Assembly (NCBI GenBank): GCA_021199495.1
Contig: JAJQHY010000015.1
Coordinates: forward strand, 1-64,000
Direction: 5' to 3'
Length of the DNA stretch: 64,000 nucleotides
Source: Lachnospiraceae bacterium
Lineage (GTDB): Bacteria; Bacillota; Clostridia; Lachnospirales; Lachnospiraceae
A program made the position numbers and the translations under genes. Positions 1 through 7,955 of this stretch are shown piece after piece. The notes beneath the pieces are model-generated. The model had not been told where the DNA came from. It saw only the letters and a list, made by a program, of their open reading frames with translations, and ran no database searches. Every line of letters begins with the position of its first letter. Within the stretch, counting starts at the first letter, position 1.

Positions 1-23
1 CAGCGACAACCAAGGAGAGCAGT

Positions 24-260
24 TCAGCGACAGCTCATGAAATCAGCAACAAAAAAGCAAAGGCTACCCCCAATAATTACAATATAGGTATTCCACTGCA
101 AATTAACCTTCCATTTATCTATATTATATATAAGGTCAATTGTTGCCAATGAAAAAGGTGCAAAAAACGCAACAGCCGGTGACCCAATTTCTTGATTACA
201 AATAAAATAAGAAGCAATAAATAATCCGACCATACTGACAGCTAGGACATATACAACCAT
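24..260 (-). pseudogene. N-terminal fragment of a Wzy-type repeat-unit polymerase
   Basis: The frame encodes 78 residues with two hydrophobic segments (about residues 2-20 and 58-73). The intervening stretch SPAVAFFAPFSL followed by DKWKVNL resembles the N terminus of oligosaccharide repeat-unit polymerases, membrane proteins of roughly 400 residues that join lipid-linked sugar repeats. This likeness is from memory of the family. AGGAG lies 8 bases before the ATG at 260, so the start is good, and the gene follows the preceding glycosyltransferase by 20 bases. A TGA at 24-26 ends the frame after a fraction of the usual length. Only 23 further bases are in the window, so a nonsense mutation, a frameshift or a genuinely short protein cannot be told apart. 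Confidence 0.5.
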
Positions 261-280
261 TGAAAATTCTCCTGTGTTTA

Positions 281-1246
281 TTAAATATTACCTTTCAGCT
301 GACTATCAATATAATTTTTAAATTTCCTATAATTCGCGAAACCTTCTATTGTTCCTTTCCAAACAACATAGCATTTTAAAAGCCCATATTTTTTTGATAT
401 TTGTCTAAGTGAAGCAAAAGCCTGAAAAACTTTTTTTGCTACTGTTGTCAGAGTGTTCCTATCCTTTTTATAATATAAAGAATTTATAATATTATTTCTT
501 ACATAATAATGATACATTTTTATTCTATCAGGGTCGCTAAAATTTTCTATACGTAATTTTTTTGCTCCATAGCGTTTATGAATTGCAACACTATTTCCAA
601 CCATATAAGCAGGCCCAAAGTAATGAGTTAATCTCAAAGTATATTCTCCATCATCTCCCCATATAAAATAATCTTTACAAGGAAGACCACATTGTTCTAT
701 GGCAGATTTTCGAATCAAAAGGGAAACAAAAGTAGCATCAATAATATTTAATAATGTTTTATCTAAATACTCATAATAATAAGGATAACCATTTTCTGAT
801 TCTCTCAAATTAATATTAGGTACATTCATAAATTCATGATCTGGTCCAAAAATAGTACTTGCAAAAAAAGAAGCTTTCTTTCCACTTGTAGTACCTTTTT
901 GTACTATATCAGACGCAAAAAGCAATTTTTCAAGGCAATCCGGTTCCGGAATTGTATCATCATCCATTATCCACGCCCACATTACTTCCTCATGCAATAC
1001 ACGTTTCAATCCTTCATAAAACCCACCAGAACCTCCTGTGTTTGTTTCCATATTAACACAATGAATATTTTCCTGATAAAAAATATTACCCTTTTCAAAA
1101 AGGACTTCCGTTCCATCAGTACTCGCGTTATTTATAACTAAAATCTTATCTGGCTGAACTGTCTGATTTAATATCGCATTTATGCATTCCGTGAGGAGTT
1201 GCTTTCTATTATACGTTACGACAACAGCAGCAACATTCTGTTTCAT
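281..1246 (-). CDS. GlfT2-like family 2 glycosyltransferase
   Basis: A 321-residue cytosolic GT-A glycosyltransferase that probably adds one sugar to the lipid-linked repeat of a surface polysaccharide. The N terminus has the family pattern VVVTYNRK (about 8-15). The nucleotide/metal-binding triad is DDD at 95-97 (WIMDDDTIPEP), a second acidic motif WGDD is at 196-199, and a histidine sits at 223 in VAIHKR. This arrangement matches the GlfT2/rhamnosyltransferase-like branch of GT2; donor and acceptor cannot be read from sequence. GGAGG 8 bases upstream supports the ATG at 1246. The gene is very AT-rich compared with the housekeeping part of the window. Confidence 0.85.
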   Translation of the reverse strand: MKQNVAAVVVTYNRKQLLTECINAILNQTVQPDKILVINNASTDGTEVLFEKGNIFYQENIHCVNMETNTGGSGGFYEGLKRVLHEEVMWAWIMDDDTIPEPDCLEKLLFASDIVQKGTTSGKKASFFASTIFGPDHEFMNVPNINLRESENGYPYYYEYLDKTLLNIIDATFVSLLIRKSAIEQCGLPCKDYFIWGDDGEYTLRLTHYFGPAYMVGNSVAIHKRYGAKKLRIENFSDPDRIKMYHYYVRNNIINSLYYKKDRNTLTTVAKKVFQAFASLRQISKKYGLLKCYVVWKGTIEGFANYRKFKNYIDSQLKGNI

Positions 1247-1287
1247 GTGTTAATCCTCCCTAACCTTTATTCACTGAAATCATTAAT

Positions 1288-2454
1288 TCATTTTAAAATC
1301 TGCTTATATAAATCATAAACATTCTTTGCATTTTTTTTAGCAGTCATGTTGTTTAACATAAAAGTCTGCCCCCTCTTTGCAATGCCTTTCGCTTCACTTC
1401 TATGTAAAGCCGCATAAATTATTTTATTCGCAAGGTCATTGACATTTCCGCTCTCATAAAGAAGGCCTGTAACATTATCCTCTATCAATTCAGAGGTTCC
1501 TCCTGCATTGGCACCTATTACCAATGAACCACTCATCATCGCTTCAACTGTAACCCGACCAAATGCCTCTGCTTTTGAACACATTAATGTTATATCGGAG
1601 GTTTGGTAAAGTGGAGCTGTATTTTTTGTAGCACCAGTAAATTTAACATACTGATCTAACTTCAATTCGTGTACCTTGGATTGTAATCGCTTGGAATAAT
1701 CACTCTCTTGTCCTACGACTAAAAGTTCAAAATTATTCATACCATTATCAACTAGTAATTTACACGCCAATATTGCCTGTTCCTGACCTTTCGACGCATT
1801 TATAGCGCCTACAATTATCATTTTAATGATATCGTGATCAAAAATACTATGTTCCTCACATCTAAAATCACTATCATCTATCCCGTTATATATCTTTACT
1901 ATCTTCGCAGTTGGTATGGCATCAGTGTACTTTTTCAGGATTCCATCAGAAATTCCAACAAGCGCATTTGCACGTGACATAAGGTTATATCCTTTTTTAC
2001 GATTCCATATACAACGTCCTTGATCTTCTTCTAAAAATTCCCTAATATGCCAAACAAAAGGGACATTACAACGTAAAGCTGCTTCAGCAGCAACATAGCA
2101 GCAAGATGTGTTCAAATGGACAATATCAATTTTCTCTTTACGAACCAAATTAGATATTTTAAAAATCGCAAAAGTATTATAGGCTCTGGTGATTGGCATC
2201 CATACATAGCATAATGCTTTTTTAATTTTTCTGATCAAGCTATCCGGTTTATAAGGTACAAACCAGTTAAATGAGTAAATCTTTTTATATTTCAAGTGCT
2301 TTTCTTTTAATAGTTCCTCACCAGTACCTCCGCAATGTAGTAATATAAGGATTTCACAACCGTAGTCATTCTGTAATAAGTCGCACAACTTAATCATACT
2401 CAAAAAAGCGCCTGAAGTGGCATTGTTATCCGATGGTGCAAATAATATTTTCAT
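1288..2454 (-). CDS. GT4 family glycosyltransferase (paralogue A)
   Basis: A 388-residue GT-B fold glycosyltransferase of family 4. It carries the C-terminal donor-binding signature EAFGRVTVEAM with glycine-rich GANAGGTSELI after it, and the N-terminal acceptor motif SDNNATSGAF. It presumably transfers a nucleotide-activated sugar in capsule or exopolysaccharide synthesis. The start is placed at 2454 (MKILFAPSD) rather than at the upstream ATG at 2526. The longer form would overlap the previous gene by 53 bases, and the shorter start matches the paralogue next door. A GGGA purine stretch lies about 10 bases upstream. It is a tandem duplicate of the gene at 2474-3646, and both are AT-rich. Confidence 0.85.
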   Translation of the reverse strand: MKILFAPSDNNATSGAFLSMIKLCDLLQNDYGCEILILLHCGGTGEELLKEKHLKYKKIYSFNWFVPYKPDSLIRKIKKALCYVWMPITRAYNTFAIFKISNLVRKEKIDIVHLNTSCCYVAAEAALRCNVPFVWHIREFLEEDQGRCIWNRKKGYNLMSRANALVGISDGILKKYTDAIPTAKIVKIYNGIDDSDFRCEEHSIFDHDIIKMIIVGAINASKGQEQAILACKLLVDNGMNNFELLVVGQESDYSKRLQSKVHELKLDQYVKFTGATKNTAPLYQTSDITLMCSKAEAFGRVTVEAMMSGSLVIGANAGGTSELIEDNVTGLLYESGNVNDLANKIIYAALHRSEAKGIAKRGQTFMLNNMTAKKNAKNVYDLYKQILK

Positions 2455-2473
2455 TTTCAATTCATCCCAATAT

Positions 2474-3646
2474 TCATTGATCTTTTCCCAAGATAGATCG
2501 ATACACCTGGTAAATATTTTCAGCATTCATTGATGCTGTCATATTTTCCATCATAAACTTCTGTCCTCTTGCCGCCATCTGGCGCGAATTTTCAACATTT
2601 TTTATTGCTATTTCAATTTTATCAGCAAGTTCCTCACTATTTCCACAAGAATACAACATACCGGTATTCTCATTTTCTATAAGTTCTACGGTTCCTCCAG
2701 TATTTGAACCAATCACTAAGCAACCTCCCATCATCGCTTCTACCGTCACACGCCCAAATGCCTCAAACCTTGAACATACTAAAACAATATCTGATCGATT
2801 ATAATAAGATACTGTATCCCTTTGTTGTCCGACAAATTTTACATATTCTTTAAGGCCTATATCCTCAACATGCTTTTTTAACGCAGAGGCATATTTTGTA
2901 ATATCACCTACAATACACAATTCAAAATTTACAATTCCGCGCATGAGTAAAGATGAACATGCTTCTATAGCTTGAATTTGTCCCTTTGCTTCATTGATAG
3001 TTCCAACCATCAATAGTTTTACTTTATTATTGGAAAAAATTTTATGATTGGGACAATAATAATAGTTTTCATCAAGGCCATTATATATTTTATAAAGTGT
3101 TTTTGTCGGCAATATTTCCTTATATTTTTGGTATAGGCTAGTTGATATTGTTATCACTGCGTCAGCTTTTGAAATTAAGGCATAACCGTATTTCTTGTTC
3201 CAAATTCTCTTTTTTTGATCCTCCTCAAGGAATTCCCTCAAATGCCATACAAAAGGAACCTTACACTCTAATGCTGCAAGTGCTGGGACATAAATATACG
3301 TGGTATTCAAGTGGATAATATCGAACTTTTCCTTTCTAATCAGTTGTTCAATTCTCTTTTGAGCATATTTATTGTATATCTTTGCAAAAGGTTTTGTCAC
3401 GGTTCGAACAAATAACTCTATGCGTCTAAAAGTACTTGTAGGTTTATCTGGAACAATCCAGTTAAAAGAGGGTATTTTAACATAGGGAATTTGATTTTCG
3501 TCTAATAATTGTTGTCCAGTTCCTCCCTTGCGAAGCAATACCAATATTTCACAACCGTACTCATTTTTTAAAATAGTACATAAACGAACCATGCTTTGAA
3601 AGGCCCCGGCCATATTATTATCCGATGGCGTAAACAATATTTTCAT
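2474..3646 (-). CDS. GT4 family glycosyltransferase (paralogue B)
   Basis: A 390-residue GT-B glycosyltransferase closely related along its whole length to the next gene in the operon. Shared blocks include YGCEIL, GGTG, SFNW, HLREFLEEDQ and EAFGRVTVEAMM. The upstream ATG at 3661 forms an ATGA overlap with the preceding stop, but AGGGAG sits 6 bases before the ATG at 3646. That second start gives the same N terminus (MKILFTPSDNN) as the paralogue, so 3646 is chosen. The tight coupling indicates cotranscription with the GT2 gene before it. Substrates are unknown; tandem GT4 pairs often add successive residues (inference). Confidence 0.85.
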   Translation of the reverse strand: MKILFTPSDNNMAGAFQSMVRLCTILKNEYGCEILVLLRKGGTGQQLLDENQIPYVKIPSFNWIVPDKPTSTFRRIELFVRTVTKPFAKIYNKYAQKRIEQLIRKEKFDIIHLNTTYIYVPALAALECKVPFVWHLREFLEEDQKKRIWNKKYGYALISKADAVITISTSLYQKYKEILPTKTLYKIYNGLDENYYYCPNHKIFSNNKVKLLMVGTINEAKGQIQAIEACSSLLMRGIVNFELCIVGDITKYASALKKHVEDIGLKEYVKFVGQQRDTVSYYNRSDIVLVCSRFEAFGRVTVEAMMGGCLVIGSNTGGTVELIENENTGMLYSCGNSEELADKIEIAIKNVENSRQMAARGQKFMMENMTASMNAENIYQVYRSILGKDQ

Positions 3647-3657
3647 AAGTTTCTCCC

Positions 3658-4719
3658 TCATTTAGTTCTTGCATGATTTACTGAAATGGACTTAATTCTG
3701 TAAAAGACAGAAGACATATGAATTTTAAAAAAACCCATCGCCTTCCCCATCAAAATACTACCCGATACATTTTTCATACGCATGGGGAATATAGCCAATG
3801 CCAAATAACGAGACTGAATTTTACCACTTTGTATTGCCGTTATATTAAAATCATCCATCAATATATCCTTCACAAGCTTTCGTTTCTGATTGCTTTGACT
3901 TATAGCAATTTCTTGAACACATTGAACAAGCCTGGCAGAATAATATCCATATATAACCGACATTATTTCAGGGTCTTTGACATTCCAATGAGTGTATACT
4001 TTTAAAATATGTTCAAATTGCTCTCTCCGTTTTTGATACAATAAACCATCAAATACCGTTGTTGTTTCAGATCCCTGCCTTGACCTAAAAAAATGATATC
4101 CACTAGAAGAACAAATTGCTACACTTTCAATATCCATTATTACATCCATATTAAAATGAAGATCATCCCACTTCAAATTTGGAAATACCAAATTCTTTGA
4201 TTTTAAGTACTCTGCCTTATAAAGCTTGTTCCAAGGTACAGCCATCATCATATTATCAAAATATCTGTGAATATTACTCCGCACTAATTCTTTGTCAGAA
4301 TAATTCTGATAAGGTTCAACGACCTTATATGATTGTCCTTTATTATTTTCAAAATATTCCATAGTATATCCTGAGATAACCATTAGAGCATCTGTTTTGG
4401 TCGCAGTTTCATAAAGTTCCTGTAAATATGTAGGCTCAATCCAATCATCTGAGTCTGGGAAAAAATAAAATTCACCCGTTGCTATCCTCATTCCTGCATT
4501 TCTAGCACTAGGAGCACCACCATTTTCTTTATGAATTACATGAACCCTAGAATCTATTTTTTCATACTCATCAGCAATATTACCACAAGAATCAGGAGAC
4601 CCATCATCCACTATAATCAATTCAAAGTCTGAAAATGTTTGCTCTAAAATGCTATCTATACATTTTTTTAAATATTTCTCAACTTTATAAACAGGCGTAA
4701 TAACAGATATTGTTGGCAT
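3658..4719 (-). CDS. Family 2 glycosyltransferase
   Basis: A 353-residue GT-A glycosyltransferase. The N-terminal 110 residues hold the canonical GT2 core: ISVITPVYKVEKYL at 4-17, LIIVDDGSPD at 34-43, NAGMRIATGEF and the metal-binding PDSDDW at 88-93. The C-terminal 200 residues are less conserved and no membrane helix is evident. It probably acts on the cytoplasmic face in repeat-unit assembly. An AAGGGA purine stretch about 12 bases before the ATG is a weak ribosome binding site. The stop overlaps an ATG of the following gene (ATGA). It belongs to the AT-rich block and its sugar specificity is not predictable. Confidence 0.87.
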   Translation of the reverse strand: MPTISVITPVYKVEKYLKKCIDSILEQTFSDFELIIVDDGSPDSCGNIADEYEKIDSRVHVIHKENGGAPSARNAGMRIATGEFYFFPDSDDWIEPTYLQELYETATKTDALMVISGYTMEYFENNKGQSYKVVEPYQNYSDKELVRSNIHRYFDNMMMAVPWNKLYKAEYLKSKNLVFPNLKWDDLHFNMDVIMDIESVAICSSSGYHFFRSRQGSETTTVFDGLLYQKRREQFEHILKVYTHWNVKDPEIMSVIYGYYSARLVQCVQEIAISQSNQKRKLVKDILMDDFNITAIQSGKIQSRYLALAIFPMRMKNVSGSILMGKAMGFFKIHMSSVFYRIKSISVNHARTK

Positions 4720-4785
4720 CTGAGTAACTCTTCCCTTCTCAAATCATTAATTCTTCTTCTATTTCAAAAAACAGGCGTCCAAAAC

Positions 4786-6033
4786 TTAGTCACGTCTAAA
4801 TAAATCTCGAGTGTATACTTTCTCTTTCACATCATCCAAACAACTATCGTATCTATTAGCGATAATTGCCTGAGACTGTTTCTTGAACTTGCCCAAATCA
4901 TTTATAATCATACTTCCGAAGAATGTACTTCCATCCTCCAGTGTAGGCTCATAGATTATAACCGTTGCACCTTTTGCTTTTATACGTTTCATGATGCCTT
5001 GGATGGAGCTTTGACGGAAATTATCGCTGTTGCTCTTCATAGTAAGTCGATAAACACCGATAACGCATTCTTTCTCTGATCCCGCTTGGTAATCACCTCG
5101 ATTGTAATAATCGTAATAACCAGCCATATTTAGAACTCGATCTGCTATAAAATCTTTTCTCGTTCTATTACTATCAACTATTGCTTGAATAAGATTCTCT
5201 GGCACATCCTCATAATTGGCCAACAACTGTTTGGTGTCTTTCGGCAGGCAATATCCGCCGTAACCAAACGATGGATTATTGTAATGAGAGCCAATTCTCG
5301 GATCAAGACATACGCCTTCTATGATTTGTTTCGTATCCAAACCCTTCATCTCAGCATAAGTATCAAGTTCATTAAAATAGGAAACGCGAAGTGCCAGATA
5401 TGTATTGGCGAAAAGCTTCACAGCTTCAGCTTCTGTGAAACCCATGATGAGTGTGTCAACGTTCTCTTTAATTGCCCCCTCCTGTAACAGACCTGCAAAA
5501 GTATTGGCAACTTTTACCATCCTTGTATCATCTACATCAGTACCGACAATAATTCTAGAAGGATAAAGGTTATCATAGAGTGCCTTAGACTCCCGAAGGA
5601 ATTCCGGGCTGAATATGATATTATCGCAATGAAATTTTTCTCTAACACTTGCCGTATAGCCAACAGGTATCGTTGATTTAATCACCATGATTGCATCAGG
5701 ATTATTTTCAATAACAAGTTTAATCACATCTTCAACAGCGCTCGTGTCAAAAAAGTTCTTCTTCGAATCATAGTTGGTTGGAGCCGCAATCACGACAAAA
5801 TCAGCAGAAGAATATGCTGTAGCTGCATCTAACGTGGCCGTCAAATCCAACTCTTTCTCTGCTAAGTATTTTTCTATATACTCATCCTGAATTGGGGATT
5901 TTCTCTGATTTAACAATTCCACCTTTTCTGGAATTATGTCTACTGCAGTCACCTTGTTATGTTGGGCCAGCAGTACTGAAATAGAAAGTCCAACATAGCC
6001 GGTCCCCGCCACAGCTATTCTCAATCCACTCAT
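4786..6033 (-). CDS. ugd: UDP-glucose 6-dehydrogenase
   Basis: Oxidises UDP-glucose to UDP-glucuronate with two NAD molecules, supplying a capsule precursor. The 415 residues show the NAD-binding GTGYVG at 10-15, the SPEFLRES motif near 142-149, and K206 in EAVKLFANT. The catalytic cysteine C262 lies in GGYCLPKD. This is the short form of the UDP-glucose/GDP-mannose dehydrogenase family. AGGAG precedes the ATG at 6033 by 10 bases. Base composition is intermediate between the AT-rich glycosyltransferases downstream and the rest of the window. An approximately 320-base stretch without a recognisable gene separates it from the broken flippase upstream, suggesting it joined the locus by rearrangement (inference). 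Confidence 0.95.
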   Translation of the reverse strand: MSGLRIAVAGTGYVGLSISVLLAQHNKVTAVDIIPEKVELLNQRKSPIQDEYIEKYLAEKELDLTATLDAATAYSSADFVVIAAPTNYDSKKNFFDTSAVEDVIKLVIENNPDAIMVIKSTIPVGYTASVREKFHCDNIIFSPEFLRESKALYDNLYPSRIIVGTDVDDTRMVKVANTFAGLLQEGAIKENVDTLIMGFTEAEAVKLFANTYLALRVSYFNELDTYAEMKGLDTKQIIEGVCLDPRIGSHYNNPSFGYGGYCLPKDTKQLLANYEDVPENLIQAIVDSNRTRKDFIADRVLNMAGYYDYYNRGDYQAGSEKECVIGVYRLTMKSNSDNFRQSSIQGIMKRIKAKGATVIIYEPTLEDGSTFFGSMIINDLGKFKKQSQAIIANRYDSCLDDVKEKVYTRDLFRRD

Positions 6034-6352
6034 CTCTTAATCTCTCCTAATGCACAAATTTCTTTTTGCTTGTAGTATTTATTTTCGGAAACTCTATGAT
6101 GACTATTTCCGTCTCAACGACAATAAGCCCACAGCCGATATGTTGTTTCCCACATATCAGCCGCAGGCTCGACAAAACCTCCTTATCCGATTTTTACGCT
6201 CTCTTGATTGGGTCAAAACAGAGCAGCCAAAAGCCGGTCACTTTATCTACCGGAGTTATGGGCTTGCCCAATCTCACATAAAAATCAGTTCTAAAGAGAC
6301 TAAGCCAAGTCCGAAACCCTTGTAAATAAAGGCTTTTTCTTGGTTGTCCCTA
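6034..6352. other. Unidentified 319-base remnant between ugd and the broken flippase
   Basis: No intact gene is convincing here. On the minus strand one frame reads VRLGKPITPVDKVTGFWLLC and continues, after a TAA near 6190, with SSLRLICGKQHIGCG. This looks like decayed coding sequence or the end of a mobile element. Both plus-strand frames of 60-90 codons lack a good ribosome binding site. I could not match the sequence to a family and found no clear terminal inverted repeats. The ugd ribosome binding site lies in the first 20 bases. Confidence 0.35.
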
Positions 6353-6706
6353 TTATATCTCCATCACCTGCAGTCTCGGAACGAACATTAAAGCAAGAAT
6401 AAGAACACCATATGAAATTACATCCATCACAAGATTAATGATCAGTAATTCATGGGCTGTTCTTGTCAGTTCTTCCCGATTGTCTCTCACCTTAGCACAG
6501 GCTCGTATCCCATAAGTCGGTATTCCAAGCTGTGCAAACATGGAGAAATACGAAATAAGGGAAGTCGCAAACGACACTTTTCCCGTGCCGGTAGGAAGTA
6601 ATATCCTGGACACATATGGAAAGGTAATCAGCGGAAATATAAAGGACGACATCGTAAGGATGGCGTTCATAATGAAATTCAGTTTAATCGATTTTTGCTT
6701 TGCCAT
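6353..6706 (-). pseudogene. Truncated Wzx-type oligosaccharide flippase
   Basis: Only the first ~113 residues of a MATE/Wzx-like polysaccharide flippase are recognisable. They include KLNFIMNAILTMSSFIFPLI, FPYVSRIL and GTGKVSFATSLISYF, followed by GIPTYGIR. Full-length family members have about 470-490 residues and 12-14 helices; this frame stops at 117 after three helices. Similarity appears to fade around VPRLQ, at 6360-6370, and the following 300 bases are unrelated. The missing part was therefore lost by deletion or replaced. The start overlaps the end of the polymerase gene upstream by 23 bases, as in an original operon. The fragment cannot flip substrates, so another flippase must serve the locus if it is active. 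Confidence 0.75.
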
Positions 6707-7934
6707 ACTCTATTTCATACAATGTATCGTCTAAGGTGCAATCATCATTTGTTGACGCAATATTTACACAATCCACGCTTTTTTTCATGCCGGAGAAAAC
6801 AACCGTCAATGCAAACCAGAAGGTATTATAATGCAGGCTCAAAGACAGATCATCTACTATGCAATGCGCGGCGATCATCGAAAGGCATATCATCATATGA
6901 TAATCTTTTAACTTGTAATAATGATAAAGTGCAACAGTTAACAGGCAAATCCATGCGGTGATAAAAACAAGACCATATCGCTGCATGATCTGTATATAAA
7001 AGGAATCGACATAATTATACTTGTCTTCTGTATTTTTTTCGCCGTAGGCATCAAGACCATTACCAACGAATGTCAGATCCTGCCCAAACAAATTCACGCC
7101 ATTCTCCTGCAGAGATTGTTGTCCTAATGATAATCTGCTCTCCAACGTCTTATTCAACTGTTTCTGCCATGGCACACTGCTGTCATATAATGCGGTAAAT
7201 CCTACGCTGACAGCAAAACCAATCAAAAAAGAAAATATCAGAAGACGCCATACCCAATTCCATCCGTCCAACAGTTTGGGAAACAATTTTAATACGGCAA
7301 AAAGGATAATCATCATCAGAGAAAGATAAAAAGAAAGACGTGAATCAGTCTCCGCAAACATCCAGTAATTAATGACAGATAAAACCAACAATTCGATCCA
7401 CTTCACCCCGTCTTTTTTTAAATATAAGAACAGGCCAGTTATATTGAATAAAAATGCCGGTCCAAATAAGGAATAGCGAAAGCCCAGATAATATCGGATT
7501 CTCGTTCCCTGCACATATTTGTAATTGTCAATGATTCCCAGATAAGCGCTGGCAACAATAAAAGCAACTGTCAAACAACTCAGCCATAACGACAATTTGG
7601 CAATTTTTTTAAAGTTAAGATCACGTGCGCACAAAACAAATATAAGAATATATGCCACAGTTGCCAATGTGCTTTGCGATCTGGTGATCACAACCAGGAC
7701 GATAAACAGGGCTGAAACCATCAGTTTCCTGTATGTAAACTTCGGCCTGCTCATTATCTCCCGCGCAAACAATAATCCCATACAAAAATACTTCAGAAGC
7801 TTATACGGTAAGCCCATAAAGTATACATAATAAAAAGAAGTACTTAAAATACCCGATACCAGGAATAAACCATACGCAATGTAAAAAAGCAAATCCGTCG
7901 ATTTAATTTTAATTAGCTTTATTTTTGTACTCAT
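6684..7934 (-). CDS. Wzy-like O-antigen/capsule polymerase
   Basis: A 416-residue integral membrane protein with about ten hydrophobic helices and a large loop near residues 245-300. The loop contains LESRLSLGQQSL and FGQDLTFVGNGLDAYG, a pattern typical of Wzy polymerases in Firmicutes capsule loci, followed by YNYVDSFYIQIMQRYG. Wzy proteins join repeat units on the outer face of the membrane; sequence conservation is low, so the assignment rests on topology and context. The ATG at 7934 has a distant GAGG. It precedes the truncated flippase with a 23-base overlap and follows an AAA-ATPase gene by 21 bases. Confidence 0.75.
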   Translation of the reverse strand: MSTKIKLIKIKSTDLLFYIAYGLFLVSGILSTSFYYVYFMGLPYKLLKYFCMGLLFAREIMSRPKFTYRKLMVSALFIVLVVITRSQSTLATVAYILIFVLCARDLNFKKIAKLSLWLSCLTVAFIVASAYLGIIDNYKYVQGTRIRYYLGFRYSLFGPAFLFNITGLFLYLKKDGVKWIELLVLSVINYWMFAETDSRLSFYLSLMMIILFAVLKLFPKLLDGWNWVWRLLIFSFLIGFAVSVGFTALYDSSVPWQKQLNKTLESRLSLGQQSLQENGVNLFGQDLTFVGNGLDAYGEKNTEDKYNYVDSFYIQIMQRYGLVFITAWICLLTVALYHYYKLKDYHMMICLSMIAAHCIVDDLSLSLHYNTFWFALTVVFSGMKKSVDCVNIASTNDDCTLDDTLYEIEYGKAKID

Positions 7935-7955
7935 ATTGTATATTCAGTCCTCTAA

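Noticed and set aside
2455..2526. Longer N terminus for GT4 paralogue A
   Set aside because: The extra 24 residues overlap the preceding gene's coding end and are not shared by the paralogue; the start at 2454 matches the family.
6050..6325. Plus-strand small proteins of 71 and 91 codons between ugd and the flippase fragment
   Set aside because: No ribosome binding site and no recognisable family; both overlap a better-looking but interrupted minus-strand frame.
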